A stretch of DNA of 54,169 bases from Marisediminicola sp040546025 (GCF_040546025.1 NZ_JBEPNA010000019.1:1-54169); one strand, 5' to 3'; positions 43,703-54,169 are shown, counted from the first letter of the stretch. The notes: generated from the letters alone by a model not told the origin. Numbers and translations are program-made.

Positions 43703-44193
43703 ACCGCGGCGCGCGCATCACTCTCAACGACCCCGACTACGTCTTCTATCTCCCCGTCGCCGAGCAGGCTGCACTCCGCGACGAGCCTGCCTTGGGCGGA
43801 ACGCGGCAGCTGACGTCGGAAGACGAGAACGCGTTTGTCCGGTTCGCCGGGGAGGCCCCCGAGGCCGACATCGACGAAGCGTTCGTCGAACTCGACCACT
43901 GGCTCGTCTTCGGAACCTTCGTGGACGGTCGGCTCGTCGCCGCGGCGAGCATGTATCCATGGGAGGGCACCAGGCTTGCTGACCTCGGCGTGATTACTCT
44001 GCCGGACTATCGGGGCCGTGGACTGGGGGGAGCGACCGTGCGCGCGATCAGCGCGCACGCGATCGCGATGGGTTATGAACCGCAGTACCGTTGCCAGCGC
44101 GACAACGCACCATCGGTGGCGTTGGCCACCTCGGCAGGGTTCACGCGCTTCGGCGAGTGGGAGGTCATCGTGCGCACCGGCAAAACGCCCTAG
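43699..44193 (+). CDS. GNAT-family N-acetyltransferase
   Basis: A 164-aa protein starting at GTG 43699 in the overlap with the Nudix gene. The acetyl-CoA pyrophosphate-binding loop LGVITLPDYRGRGLGGATV (~residues 97-115; Q/RxxGxG/A as RGRGLG) is intact, followed by YRCQRDNAPSVALATSAGF. The acceptor is unknown. Its stop overlaps the stop of the opposite-strand helicase gene. Confidence 0.88.
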   Translation: MNRGARITLNDPDYVFYLPVAEQAALRDEPALGGTRQLTSEDENAFVRFAGEAPEADIDEAFVELDHWLVFGTFVDGRLVAAASMYPWEGTRLADLGVITLPDYRGRGLGGATVRAISAHAIAMGYEPQYRCQRDNAPSVALATSAGFTRFGEWEVIVRTGKTP

Positions 44194-45974
44194 TCGCGGT
44201 AGCTTGTCCGCGGAGGTCGCTCGCCACGGTCGTCACGCCGGTTCGGCGTGCCCCGGTCGACACGGATCTCGATGAGCTTGCCGCTGATGCGGGTGTCCTT
44301 GAGCCTGTCGAGCACGTCGCCGGGCAGGTCGGCCGGCAGGTCGACGATCGAGAAGTCGGGCAGGATCTTGATCGCGCCGAAGTCCTCGCGGCTCAGGCCG
44401 CCCTCGTTGGCGATCGCACCGACGATCTGGCGCGGCTCGACCTTCTGCCGCTTGCCGACCTCGATGCGGAACGATGTCATCTTGCGGTTGCTGTCCCGGG
44501 GGCGACGCTCGGCGCGCTCGGCGCGGTCGGCGCGGTCGGCGCGGTCCCACCCGTCGTCCCGGCGGTCATCGCGGGGAGGCCGCTCGCGCTCAGGGCGCTG
44601 GAACCGGGCATCCTGGGGTGAGAGCAGCAGCGGCTCCTCGCCCTGGGCGACCACAGCGAGGGCTGCCGCGACGTCGGCCTCGGGCACGTCATGGTGTTGT
44701 ACATAGTGCGCGATGATGTCGCGGAACCCGCTGATGCGCTCGGCCTGGCCGAGGGCCTCGGTGATCGCGTCATCGAAGCGGGCGAGGCGCGTGACGTTGA
44801 CGTCGTCGACGCTCGGCAGCTGCATCTGGGTGAGCGGCTGGCGGGTCGCCTTCTCGATGGCGCCGAGCAGGCGGCGCTCGCGCGGCGTGACGAAGCTGAT
44901 CGCGGCGCCGCTGCGGCCCGCGCGCCCCGTGCGCCCGATGCGGTGCACGTAGGACTCGGTGTCGATCGGGATGTCGTAGTTGACGACGTGGCTGATCCGC
45001 TCGACGTCGAGGCCGCGGGCCGCGACATCCGTGGCGACGAGGATGTCGAGCTTGCCTGACTTGAGCTGGTTGACGGTGCGCTCGCGCTGGGCCTGGGCGA
45101 CGTCGCCGCTGATCGCCATGGCCGAGTAGCCGCGCGCACGCAGCTTCTCGGCGAGAGTCTCGGTCTCGTTCTTGGTGCGCACGAAGACGATCATTCCCTC
45201 GAAGTTCTCGACCTCGAGGATGCGGGTGAGGGCGTCGACCTTCTGCGGATACGACACCATCAGGTAGCGCTGGGTGGTGTTCGCGGAGGTCGTCGTCTTG
45301 TTCTTGACCGTGATCTCTTCCGGGTCGTTCAGGTACTTCTGAGAGATGCGTCTGATCTGCGGCGGCATGGTGGCCGAGAACAGCGCGACCTGCTTGTCGC
45401 TGGGGGTGTCGGCGAGGATCGTCTCGACGTCCTCGGCGAAGCCCATCTTGAGCATCTCGTCGGCCTCGTCGAGCACGAGGTACTTGAGCTCGGAGAGGTC
45501 GAGGGTGCCCTTGGCGAGGTGGTCCATGATGCGGCCAGGGGTGCCGACGACGACATGCACGCCACGCCGCAGGGCGGAGAGCTGCACACCATAGGCCTGG
45601 CCGCCATAGACGGGAAGTACGTGCACGCCGCGCATGTGGGAGGCGTACTTCTCGAATGCCTCGCAGACCTGCAGGGCGAGCTCGCGGGTCGGGGCGAGAA
45701 CGAGCGCCTGCGGGCTCTTCTGCGACACGTCGAGGCGCGACAGGATCGGCAGCGCGAACGCGGCCGTCTTTCCGGTGCCGGTCTGGGCGAGGCCCACAAC
45801 GTCGCGGCCGGCGAGGAGCGGGGGGATGGTCGCGGCCTGGATGGCCGACGGGGTCTCGTAGCCGACGTCCTTGAGCGCCTTGAGCATGGCGTCGCTCAGC
45901 CCGAGGTCGGAGAAGGTCTTAGCGTCGCTGGCAGTGTCTGCCTCGCTCGGCGCGGTCGTGTCAGGATGCGTCAC
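44190..45974 (-). CDS. DEAD-box RNA helicase with DbpA/CsdA-type RNA-binding domain
   Basis: A 594-aa helicase starting at GTG 45974 (VTHPD). Motifs are in order: Q motif (FSDLGLSDAM...GYETPSAIQ), I (AQTGTGKT, ~63-70), Ia (PTRELALQV), II (VLDEADEML), III (SAT), IV-V (VATDVAARGLDV), VI (HRIGRTGRAG). A linker rich in Arg, Asp and Glu (DRADRADRAERAERRPRD) leads to a DbpA-type domain (TSFRIEVGKRQKVEPRQIVGAI; FSIVDLPADLPGDVLDRL). It acts in ribosome assembly or RNA turnover, often in cold conditions. It is divergent from the SulP gene. Confidence 0.95.
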   Translation of the reverse strand: MTHPDTTAPSEADTASDAKTFSDLGLSDAMLKALKDVGYETPSAIQAATIPPLLAGRDVVGLAQTGTGKTAAFALPILSRLDVSQKSPQALVLAPTRELALQVCEAFEKYASHMRGVHVLPVYGGQAYGVQLSALRRGVHVVVGTPGRIMDHLAKGTLDLSELKYLVLDEADEMLKMGFAEDVETILADTPSDKQVALFSATMPPQIRRISQKYLNDPEEITVKNKTTTSANTTQRYLMVSYPQKVDALTRILEVENFEGMIVFVRTKNETETLAEKLRARGYSAMAISGDVAQAQRERTVNQLKSGKLDILVATDVAARGLDVERISHVVNYDIPIDTESYVHRIGRTGRAGRSGAAISFVTPRERRLLGAIEKATRQPLTQMQLPSVDDVNVTRLARFDDAITEALGQAERISGFRDIIAHYVQHHDVPEADVAAALAVVAQGEEPLLLSPQDARFQRPERERPPRDDRRDDGWDRADRADRAERAERRPRDSNRKMTSFRIEVGKRQKVEPRQIVGAIANEGGLSREDFGAIKILPDFSIVDLPADLPGDVLDRLKDTRISGKLIEIRVDRGTPNRRDDRGERPPRTSYRD

Positions 45975-46092
45975 TGTACAACGGTAGTCGATAGCGCGCC
46001 CGTGCTCGCGCGAAGGTTCCTCGGGTTCCCCAGTTCGGGGCAGCGCGGCGCTTCGCGAGCGACCCTTCTGTGCGCGCGAGAACTGGGACACA

Positions 46093-47886
46093 ATGAGCCG
46101 AATGGGCGATAACGAGACCGGGGGCGCGATGGCGCGGCGCTCGGTGCGCCGCCGCTGGGGACCGGGGCACTGGCTGCCCCGACGCTGGGTGCCAGGCTTC
46201 GCAACCGCACGCGGGTACCACCGCGCGTGGCTGCTGCCCGACCTCCGTGCCGGCGTGGTGCTCACCGCCCTGCTGATTCCCGCCGGGATCGGATACGCCG
46301 AGGTCGCGGGGCTGCCGCCGGAGACCGGCCTCTACGCGACGATCCTCCCTCTTCTGGCGTACGCGATTTTCGGTCCGTCGCGCATTCTCGTGCTCGGGCC
46401 CGACTCCGCGCTTGCCCCGATCATCGCCGCCGCGATCCTCCCGCTTGCGCTCGGTGATGATGAGCGCGCGGTGGCTCTTGCCGGCCTGCTCGCCCTCATG
46501 GTCGGCGTGATCCTGCTGGTAGGGGGACTGCTGCGGTTGGGCTTCGTAACCGACCTCATCTCCAAGCCGATCCGGGTCGGCTACCTGAACGCGATCGCCC
46601 TCCTCGTTCTCGTCTCGCAGATACCGGCGCTGCTCGGCTTCTCGATCGACCGGGAGTCCCCGCTCAGAGACGTCTCCGCGATCATCGGCGGCATCGTCGA
46701 GGGTCGCGTCGATGCCCTGGCGCTGGCCTTCGGCCTCGGATCGCTCGCCGTGATCGTGCTGTTCGGCCGGTTCCTGTCGCGCGTGCCCGGCGTGTTCGTG
46801 GCGGTGGTGCTCGCGACCGCGCTCACCGCGATCCTCGGACTGTCGGAGCGGCTGCCCGTGGTCGGGGCGCTCCCGCAGGGCGTGCCGGCGCCGGCCCTCG
46901 GCGGGGTGGGGTGGGCGGATGTCGCGGACCTCGCGCTGCCGGCGCTCGGCATCGCCCTCATCGCCTTCACCGATACCGCCGTGCTGTCGCGCACCTTCGC
47001 GGCGCGGCGCGGCGAATCGGTCAGCGGCAGCCAGGAGATGGCCGCCATCGGGGTGTCGAATCTCGCGAGCGGACTGTTCGGCGGATTCCCGATCTCGGCA
47101 TCCTCGTCGCGGACCCCGGTCGCTGAGAAGGCGGGCGCGCGCTCGCAGCTCACCGGTCTGGTCGGCGCGGCACTCATCGTGGCGTTCATGCTGACCGCCC
47201 CCGGGCTCACGGTCTACCTCCCCTCGGCGGTGCTTGCCGCGGTGGTGATCGTCGCCGCCGCGAGTCTCGTCGAGGTGAAGGGCTTCGTCGCCATCGCCCG
47301 GGTGAACCGGGTCGACGCGCTCCTGTCGTTCGCCGCGCTGGTCGGGGTGCTCGTGGTCGGGGTGATCCAGGGTATTGCGGTGGCGATCGGGCTCTCCTTC
47401 CTGGCGTTCGTCAACCAGGCGCGGCGGCCGTACCGGGCAGAACTCGGCCGCCGGCACGGCGTGCGCGGCTACCACGACCTCTCGCGGCATCCCGACGGTG
47501 AGCGCCTGCCCGGAATCGTGATCGTGCGCTTTGACGCGCCGCTCTTCTTCGCGAACGGCGGGTTGTTCGACGACTACGTGCGTGAGACGGTCGCTGCGGC
47601 CGGCACCGGGGTGCGCACCGTGATCCTCGCGGCCGAACCCATCACCGACATCGACACGACGGCGATCGACGAGCTGGTCGAACTCGACGACTTCCTCGCC
47701 TCCCGCGGGATCACCTTGATCTTCGCCGAGATGAAGGGCCCGGTGAAGGATCTTCTTCGTGCCTACGGCCTGAGCGGACGCTTTCCGCCGGAGCGGTTCG
47801 CGCAGACCGTCGGCGCGGCCGTCGACGACGCGACGGGCACCCTGCGCGGCGACCTCGAGGGCACCCGCTGGGATGAGGAACCCTAA
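46093..47886 (+). CDS. SulP-family anion transporter with STAS domain
   Basis: A 597-aa protein with an 11-14-helix SulP membrane domain (residues ~45-430) and a C-terminal STAS domain (~470-575). Marks: GVVLTALLIPAGIGYAEVAGLPPETGLYA, then GPSRILVLGPDSALAP, then FTDTAVLSRTFAARRGE, and IVRFDAPLFFANGGLFDDYV with DIDTTAIDELVELDDFLAS in the STAS part. Such proteins carry sulfate, bicarbonate or dicarboxylates. The substrate is not resolved. It is divergent from the DEAD-box gene. Confidence 0.93.
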   Translation: MSRMGDNETGGAMARRSVRRRWGPGHWLPRRWVPGFATARGYHRAWLLPDLRAGVVLTALLIPAGIGYAEVAGLPPETGLYATILPLLAYAIFGPSRILVLGPDSALAPIIAAAILPLALGDDERAVALAGLLALMVGVILLVGGLLRLGFVTDLISKPIRVGYLNAIALLVLVSQIPALLGFSIDRESPLRDVSAIIGGIVEGRVDALALAFGLGSLAVIVLFGRFLSRVPGVFVAVVLATALTAILGLSERLPVVGALPQGVPAPALGGVGWADVADLALPALGIALIAFTDTAVLSRTFAARRGESVSGSQEMAAIGVSNLASGLFGGFPISASSSRTPVAEKAGARSQLTGLVGAALIVAFMLTAPGLTVYLPSAVLAAVVIVAAASLVEVKGFVAIARVNRVDALLSFAALVGVLVVGVIQGIAVAIGLSFLAFVNQARRPYRAELGRRHGVRGYHDLSRHPDGERLPGIVIVRFDAPLFFANGGLFDDYVRETVAAAGTGVRTVILAAEPITDIDTTAIDELVELDDFLASRGITLIFAEMKGPVKDLLRAYGLSGRFPPERFAQTVGAAVDDATGTLRGDLEGTRWDEEP

Positions 47887-47954
47887 ATCGGCAGGGAAAG
47901 ACCCCGTCGTCAAAGCCCTAGCCGAGTGCGCGATGGCACGCTAGACCTTTAGTC

Positions 47955-49670
47955 ATGACGACGTCTCCTCTGGTCCTCGGTCCGATCCTGCGTCACGTCG
48001 ACGAGGTCTCGGCGAGCATCTGGGTCGAGACGAGGGAGTCTGCGACGGTGACCGTCCTCACCCCGCACCGCTCCGCGTCGGCACGCACGTTCGCCGTACA
48101 CGGGCACCACTACGCCCTCGTGCACGTCGAGGGCCTTGCGGCCGGCTCGGTCACGCCGTACTCGGTCGAGGTCGACGGCACGCGGGCGTGGCCGGATGTC
48201 GATTCGTCGCTTCCGGCATCCGTCATCTCGACCCTGGAGCGGGGGAGACCGCTGCGGATGTCGTTCGGATCGTGCCGCACGAGCGTGCCGCACGACAAGG
48301 CGGGCAATCGAAGCCACGGGGTGGATGCGCTGCGCGCCTTCGCGCTGCAGCTGGCCGCGCGAGACCGGGTGATCGAGTGGCCCGACCTGATGCTGTTCTT
48401 GGGCGACCAGGTCTATGCCGACTCGACGAGCGCGGCGATGCAGGAGTTCATTGCTGCCCGGCGCGACATCCACGAGCCGCCAGGGAAGGAGCTCGCCGAC
48501 TATGAGGAGTACGCGCACCTGTACCGACTGGCCTGGTCGGACGAGGCCAACCGCTGGCTGCTGTCGACGGTGTCGAGCGCGATGATCTTCGACGATCACG
48601 ACGTGCGCGACGACTGGAATGCATCCCTCAGTTGGAAACGCACGATGGAGGCGAAGCCCTGGTGGCACGGGCGCATCGTTGCCGGCCTGGCGTCGTATTG
48701 GGTGCACCAGCACATCGGCAACCTCTCCGCGGCCGAGCGCGCCGAGGACGAGATCTGGCGGCGGATCGCCGAGCACGGCCGCGCGTCCGAGCTCGAGTCC
48801 GAGCTCGAGTCCGAGCTCGATCTGAGCGAGGTGCTCGACGAGTTCGCCGCCCGCTGCGACCGGGAGTCGGGGAGCTACCGGTGGAGCTTCTGCCGTGACT
48901 TCGCCGATTCGCGGCTGATCGTGATCGACTCCCGTGCCGCCCGCGAGCTCGACCCGGCGAGCCGAGCGCTCCTTGACGAGGAGGAGACCGGGTGGCTCGA
49001 TGAGCGGATGCGGGGAGGGTTCCGGCACCTCCTCGTCGGCACCTCCTTGCCCTTCCTGCTGCCGCCGGGGCTGCACCACATCGAGTCGTGGGACGAGGCG
49101 ATCTCGGAGGGCGCCTGGGGCAGGCTCGCGGCCGCCGTCGGCGAACGGCTGCGTCAGGCCTTCGACCTCGAACACTGGGGTGCGTTCCAGAGGAGCTTCC
49201 GGCGGCTGGCCGAGATGGCGACCGAGGTGGCCGACGGCACGCGCGGCGAGCCACCCGAGACCGTCACCTTCCTCTCCGGCGACGTGCACTTCTCCTACAT
49301 CTCCGAGGTCGAGAGGTCGTCGGGCAGTCGCATCGTGCAGGCGGTGTGCTCGCCGATCCGCAACCCCATGCACGTGGTGCTGCGCACCTTCAACGCGGTG
49401 CTCGCCTACGGGATCGCCACGAAGCTCGCCGCGCGCCTCGCCCGCACGGCGGGGGTCGCCGATCCGCCCCTCCACTGGTCGGGCATCGCGGGGCCCTGGT
49501 TCGACAACTGCCTCGCGAGCCTGGTCGAGACCCCCGACGGGCTGCGGGTGCGCTGGGTCTCCGGCATCGTCGAGCGCGGCGACATGCTCCGGCCCGAGGC
49601 GAAAGAGGTCGCGGCGATCACGGTGAAACGCCGCGGATCCTCCTCCGTCAGCGCTGATTCGCAGCGCTGA
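47955..49670 (+). CDS. PhoD-like alkaline phosphatase/phosphodiesterase
   Basis: A 571-aa metallophosphoesterase without a signal peptide. Metal-site motifs are visible: SFGSCRTS (~101-108), FLGDQVYAD (~152-160), IFDDHDVRDDW and LSGDVHFSY (~439-447). These belong to the PhoD-like branch that uses Fe and Ca and acts on phosphodiesters or phosphomonoesters; cytoplasmic members are less studied. A short in-frame 12-bp repeat at ~48790-48820 encodes ELESELESEL and may be an expandable linker. It is convergent with the DUF6448 gene, four bases apart. Confidence 0.9.
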   Translation: MTTSPLVLGPILRHVDEVSASIWVETRESATVTVLTPHRSASARTFAVHGHHYALVHVEGLAAGSVTPYSVEVDGTRAWPDVDSSLPASVISTLERGRPLRMSFGSCRTSVPHDKAGNRSHGVDALRAFALQLAARDRVIEWPDLMLFLGDQVYADSTSAAMQEFIAARRDIHEPPGKELADYEEYAHLYRLAWSDEANRWLLSTVSSAMIFDDHDVRDDWNASLSWKRTMEAKPWWHGRIVAGLASYWVHQHIGNLSAAERAEDEIWRRIAEHGRASELESELESELDLSEVLDEFAARCDRESGSYRWSFCRDFADSRLIVIDSRAARELDPASRALLDEEETGWLDERMRGGFRHLLVGTSLPFLLPPGLHHIESWDEAISEGAWGRLAAAVGERLRQAFDLEHWGAFQRSFRRLAEMATEVADGTRGEPPETVTFLSGDVHFSYISEVERSSGSRIVQAVCSPIRNPMHVVLRTFNAVLAYGIATKLAARLARTAGVADPPLHWSGIAGPWFDNCLASLVETPDGLRVRWVSGIVERGDMLRPEAKEVAAITVKRRGSSSVSADSQR

Positions 49671-49674
49671 CGAC

Positions 49675-50214
49675 TCAGCGGTCGTGCACGAGATCGCGTT
49701 CGTTGTGGATCGCGGGCGCGGACAGCGCCTGGTACACGTGGTGGGCATAGACCTCGAAACTGAGCATCGCCTCGACGTGCTTTCGCGCGAAGTCCAGCGA
49801 GAGGTGCTTCATGGCCTCCAGTAGCTTGACGTGCTCGAGCCTGCTGGTGAATTCGTCGCGCAGCACATCGCTGAGAAACGCCACGAGCGCCTCGGACGAA
49901 CCACTCTGGACGGAGTGCTCGGCAAGCGGAATCACGCGGCCGACCGAGAGCCCCGCCGGCTTGATGCCGGTATAGGGCGCTCCTTCGCCCGCACGATGCA
50001 CGCGAACGACTGTCTCGAAGAAGAGCTGGTCCGCGACCGCCCTCGTCTCCGCGCTCTCGCGGCGCACCGGCAGCACCATGTCGAACATCCTGCGCACCTC
50101 CGATTCGCCCTCCGCGTGAACGTAGGGAAGAACCAGCTCCACGTCCTCGGCCTTCAGAGCCTGCCGAGCGGCGGTGACTACCGGGCCGTCGAGCGAATCG
50201 CAGTGCGGGGGCAT
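49675..50214 (-). CDS. DUF6448 family protein
   Basis: A 179-aa protein beginning MPPHCDSLDGPVV. The family marks are AEGESEVRRMFDMVLPVR, then DQLFFETVVRVHRAGEGAPYTGIKPAG, followed by helical segments. Several His residues (HCDS; VHRAGEG; HHVYQ) could bind a metal. I know of no established function. It is divergent from pntAa, and the 181 bases between them show no other feature apart from the likely pnt promoter. Confidence 0.85.
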   Translation of the reverse strand: MPPHCDSLDGPVVTAARQALKAEDVELVLPYVHAEGESEVRRMFDMVLPVRRESAETRAVADQLFFETVVRVHRAGEGAPYTGIKPAGLSVGRVIPLAEHSVQSGSSEALVAFLSDVLRDEFTSRLEHVKLLEAMKHLSLDFARKHVEAMLSFEVYAHHVYQALSAPAIHNERDLVHDR

Positions 50215-50395
50215 GGCTTCTCCAGTCGTCGTGATCTCCCACGTTGGGGCATCGCACGCTCCCGCGTCAGGGGCCAAGGTCCCTCGGTGTGCCCGCCGCG
50301 CCAGACGCTCCCCACCAAATGCCGCGCCCGCCTCCCCGACAAATCCCCACAATCTCGATAGCGTCAACTGAGCACAACGATGCGAGGAGCTGGCA

Positions 50396-51534
<1,139 letters not shown>

Positions 51535-51535
<1 letters not shown>

Positions 51536-51885
51536 TGGATGCCGTCACCCTGCTGACGATCTTCGTGCTGTCCGTCTTCGTCGGCTTCGAGGTCGTCTCG
51601 AAGGTGTCCAGCACCCTGCACACCCCGTTGATGTCGGGGGCCAACGCGATCCACGGCATCATCCTCGTCGGCGCGATCATCGTTGCGGGGCAGGCCGAGA
51701 ATGTCGGCATCCTGATCGCGGCGCTCGCCGCTGTGCTGATGTCGACGGTCAACCTCGTCGGTGGCTTCGTGGTGACCGACCGGATGCTGGAGATGTTCGG
51801 CGGGCGCCGGCCGGTGGCCCAGGCCTCCGCAGCGCCGCCCTCCGCAGCGCCGCCCTCCGCATCCGCGAAGGAAGGCGACCGATGA
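51535..51885 (+). CDS. pntAb: NAD(P) transhydrogenase subunit alpha, membrane part
   Basis: A 116-aa protein with three membrane helices (LLTIFVLSVFVGFEVVSKV; HTPLMSGANAIHGIILVGAI; LIAALAAVLMSTVNLVGGFVV). The HTPLMSGANAIHGI motif is the family mark and contributes to the proton path. It starts in the TGATG overlap with pntAa and ends in an ATGA overlap with pntB. The C-terminal tail carries an Ala/Pro/Ser repeat (SAAPPSAAPPSAS). Confidence 0.95.
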
Positions 51886-53255
51886 GCCTGCTCAGCCCGG
51901 AATGGACGGCGGTGCTCTACCTCGCCGCCGCCGCCTGCTTCATCCTCGCGCTCAAGGGCCTCGGCAACCCGCGGACGGCCCGTCGCGGCAACCTCATCGG
52001 TGCCACCGGCGCGGCCATCGCCGTGCTGACGGTGTTCCTCTCGACCGATCTCGACAACGTGCCGCTCGTCGTCGCCGTGATCATCGTCGGGGCGCTCATC
52101 GCGACCCCCGTGTCGCGCCGGGTGCAGATGACCGCGATGCCGCAGCTGGTCGCACTCTTCAACGGTGTCGGCGGTGGCGCGGCCGCGATCGTCGCCCTTC
52201 TCGAGCTCGCCCACGTCGAGACGCAGTTCGCCGCGGGCGCGATCGCGTTCACGGTGCTCGTCGGCGCCGTGTCGTTCTCGGGGTCGTGCATCACCTTCGC
52301 CAAGCTGCAGGGCATCCTGCCGGGCCGCCCGCTCATCTTCCCCGGCCAGGCCTGGGTCATGGGGCTGGTCCTCATCGCCGCGGTGGGGTTGGCCGTTGCG
52401 GTCGTCATCGACCGGTGGATGCCGGGCGCATCGCTGCTGCTCGTGCTCGGCCTGATCGCCGGGGTGCTGCTCGTCAACCCGGTCGGCGGGGCTGACGTTC
52501 CCATCGTGATCTCGCTGCTGAATGCGTTCACGGGGCTCACCGTCGCCGCGTCGGGCCTCGTGCTGGGCAACGTTCTGCTGCTCGTGGCGGGCACCCTCGT
52601 GGGTGCGAGCGGAACGATCCTGACCCGCGCAATGGCATCCGCGATGGGCCGCAACGTGAGCGGAATCATCTTCGGGGCGTTCAAGGGCGGGTCGACGGCC
52701 GGATCGACGGTCGTGTCGGAGCGTCCGGTGCGGTCGTCCTCCGCCGAGGACGTGGCGATCCTGCTGGCGTATGCGCAGCGCGTGATCGTTGTGCCCGGCT
52801 ACGGGCTCGCCGTCGCCCAGGCGCAGCACACCATGGCCGAGCTGGCCTCGACACTCGAGGGTAAGGGGATCGAGGTCGTCTACGGCATCCACCCCGTCGC
52901 CGGGCGCATGCCCGGGCACATGAACGTGTTGCTCGCCGAGGCCAATGTGCCCTACGAGCAGCTCAAGGAGATGGACGAGGTGAACCCGCAGTTCAAGACG
53001 GCCGATGTCGTGCTCGTCGTCGGCGCCAATGATGTCGTCAACCCGGCGGCGAAGACGAGCCCGGGCTCGCCCATCTATGGCATGCCCATCCTCGATGTCG
53101 AGGCCGCGCGCCAGGTGGTCTTTCTCAAGCGGTCGATGCGGCCCGGGTTCGCGGGGATCGAGAACGAGTTGCTCTACGCACCCCAGACGACGCTGCTCTT
53201 CGGCGACGCGAAGGCCTCGCTCACCAAGGTGTTGAGTGCGGTGAAGAGCCTGTAG
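51882..53255 (+). CDS. pntB: NAD(P) transhydrogenase subunit beta
   Basis: A 457-aa subunit with nine or so membrane helices (residues ~1-270) and a C-terminal NADP(H)-binding domain III. Domain III has VPGYGLAVAQAQH (the Rossmann-like loop), GIHPVAGRMPGHMNVLLAEANVPY, VVLVVGANDVVNPAA and GMPILDVEAARQVVFLKRSM. These features are the standard ones, so the transhydrogenase should be functional and supply NADPH. Confidence 0.96.
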   Translation: MSLLSPEWTAVLYLAAAACFILALKGLGNPRTARRGNLIGATGAAIAVLTVFLSTDLDNVPLVVAVIIVGALIATPVSRRVQMTAMPQLVALFNGVGGGAAAIVALLELAHVETQFAAGAIAFTVLVGAVSFSGSCITFAKLQGILPGRPLIFPGQAWVMGLVLIAAVGLAVAVVIDRWMPGASLLLVLGLIAGVLLVNPVGGADVPIVISLLNAFTGLTVAASGLVLGNVLLLVAGTLVGASGTILTRAMASAMGRNVSGIIFGAFKGGSTAGSTVVSERPVRSSSAEDVAILLAYAQRVIVVPGYGLAVAQAQHTMAELASTLEGKGIEVVYGIHPVAGRMPGHMNVLLAEANVPYEQLKEMDEVNPQFKTADVVLVVGANDVVNPAAKTSPGSPIYGMPILDVEAARQVVFLKRSMRPGFAGIENELLYAPQTTLLFGDAKASLTKVLSAVKSL

Positions 53256-53484
53256 CTCGCGCGTTGGGCCCGTGGGCGAGCCTGTTCACGTGGTCGGAGA
53301 TTTCGCCGACGAACCCCTGAGTCGGAGTTTGTGCCGGATTTGTGCCGTCCGCCTGGCATCGCGGTGCCGGCTCTGTGGCGTCGCGGCCGGAGGGGCGCGG
53401 GAACGGGGTCCGCGGCTCGGCGTGGGCTGGGCCGATTTGCGCCGTTCCCGAGTCAATTCAAATGTCGGTGGGTGGGTATTCACT

Positions 53485-54075
53485 ATGGGTATGAGGAGCT
53501 ATCGGTGGTCGGCGGAGCAGGAGGCGGAGCTTGCCGAGTCGATGCTGCAGTTCAATATCGAGGCGGATAGGGAGATGGCCGCGAAGGGCTACCGGCCGGG
53601 GGGCGGCCTGCCGTTTCAGGGGATGCCGGCGGAGATGTTCCCGCACGACCCTGATCTGGATGATCCGCTCTGGGTCGACGAGCACGACTACCCCGACCAC
53701 CCGGGGCAGCTTGACGAGCCCGGCCAGCCGGATCAGTATGACCAGTCCGATCGCCGCGACAGTTCCGGCCGGTCCGGCGATGGGCTTGAGGCGAGTCGTG
53801 GGTACCCGTACGGTGTCGCGGCAGGCGCGGCTGGTCCGATCGAAGCAATGGAGCGGGTCCTTGACGAGTTGGAGCGGGTGGAACAGGGTGTCGCGAGCCT
53901 TCTGGGTGATCGGGCGATCCTGTTCGAGCAGGCCTTACTGCTGGGCGAGTCCGGCACGGAGCGAACCCGGGCTGGGTCTCGGCAGTTAGCGTGGCGGAGT
54001 TTGCGGGCGGAGTTGGGGGCGGCATTGCGGATCCCGGAGCGCACCATCGAGGGCCTCCTGGGTGTCAGTCGCGCC
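53485..54075 (+). pseudogene. DUF222 (13E12-type) gene truncated by insertion sequence
   Basis: ATG 53485 opens a frame whose residues ~150-197 match the DUF222 domain start (RAELGAALRIPERTIEGLLGVSRAL), after a low-complexity Asp/Gly/Pro-rich part (DEHDYPDHPGQLDEPGQ). At 54076 the sequence switches to the 94-bp block shared with the left edge; the frame stays open but no longer resembles DUF222. The central and HNH-endonuclease parts are missing. The gene was therefore broken by the inserted element at a CTAG site. DUF222-HNH genes are multicopy in actinobacteria. Confidence 0.75.
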
Positions 54076-54169
54076 CTAGGTGCGTGGGTCAGAACTTTCT
54101 GGTTAACGCGCCGAGGTGAATCCGGTGGGCAGTGCGCGGCGCTGGGAGAATCGGTTCATGTTGGTGACT
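54076..54169 (+). mobile_element. Partial insertion sequence end (IS481-like, inferred), right edge
   Basis: Exact reverse complement of bases 2-95. The block begins at CTAGG inside the DUF222 gene. GGGAG at 54144-54148 precedes ATG 54158 (Met-Leu-Val-Thr, running out), a probable transposase start. The two copies read outward from the 54-kb segment. Family assignment rests on the CTAG target and the layout, not on a transposase sequence. Confidence 0.55.

Noticed and set aside
45961..47913. 650-codon open frame on the minus strand
   Set aside because: Antisense to the SulP gene; rich in Arg, Asp, His and Gly with no recognisable domain.
48787..48822. 12-bp tandem repeat
   Set aside because: An in-frame Glu-Leu-Glu-Ser repeat within the PhoD-like gene; noted there, not a separate element.
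53256..53484. Possible terminator or RNA after pntB
   Set aside because: Only weak GC-rich pairing without a T-run; nothing distinct apart from the upstream region of the DUF222 gene.

Overview
The window is GC-rich, gene-dense DNA with frequent ATGA/TGATG overlaps between cistrons, as in actinobacteria. The family set points to a Microbacteriaceae-like organism: a small DUF7882-type protein, a DUF6448 protein, a KmtR-type ArsR repressor, a TerC gene behind a yybP-ykoY element, a DUF222 gene and a split-alpha transhydrogenase. No rRNA, tRNA, CRISPR array or prophage was seen. Both window ends carry the same 94 bp in inverted orientation. Each copy abuts a CTAG tetranucleotide and has an outward-facing ATG behind GGGAG, so these look like the ends of two copies of one IS481-type insertion sequence. 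One copy truncates a DUF222 gene on the right; the other sits just upstream of a ThrE-type exporter on the left.

Left part (1.3-15.4 kb): three very large, tightly coupled genes (2442, 1215 and 1035 aa) of unknown function. None has a visible signal peptide or membrane anchor. The first carries an OmpA-like segment and a long glycine-rich beta region. The third ends in a phospholipase D-like segment whose visible HKD motif has lost its His and Lys. Next come an enolase-superfamily enzyme, a TerC exporter under a probable Mn riboswitch, and small accessory genes.

Middle (19.3-29.1 kb): a secreted protein, a DUF305 lipoprotein, a DUF6153-like small membrane protein, and an eight-gene operon encoding the complex I membrane arm (NuoA, H, J, K, L, M, N). 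In place of the catalytic arm there is one 403-aa protein that looks like a cysteine-less NuoB joined through a His/Met-rich linker to a truncated NuoD-like part. No NuoC, E, F, G or I is encoded here. This orphan, possibly redox-dead complex I-like machine and the giant-gene trio are the two best candidates for undescribed systems.

Right part (29.1-53.3 kb): an aldo/keto reductase beside a frameshifted GH31 remnant; a secreted GH16 glucanase behind two CebR-like operators; an APC permease; a tandem CNNM/CorC pair; a KmtR-like Ni/Co repressor with an MFS exporter; and a fused GmrSD-type restriction enzyme. A DtxR/IdeR-like iron box precedes an Fe/2OG oxygenase-like gene. A run of metabolic and regulatory genes follows: an ArsR-SRPBCC pair with a perfect palindromic operator, a PCD-VOC fusion, Nudix, GNAT, a DEAD-box helicase, SulP, PhoD and DUF6448. 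The last intact operon is pntAa-pntAb-pntB. Starts were chosen from Shine-Dalgarno spacing and family alignment by eye; no database search was run.
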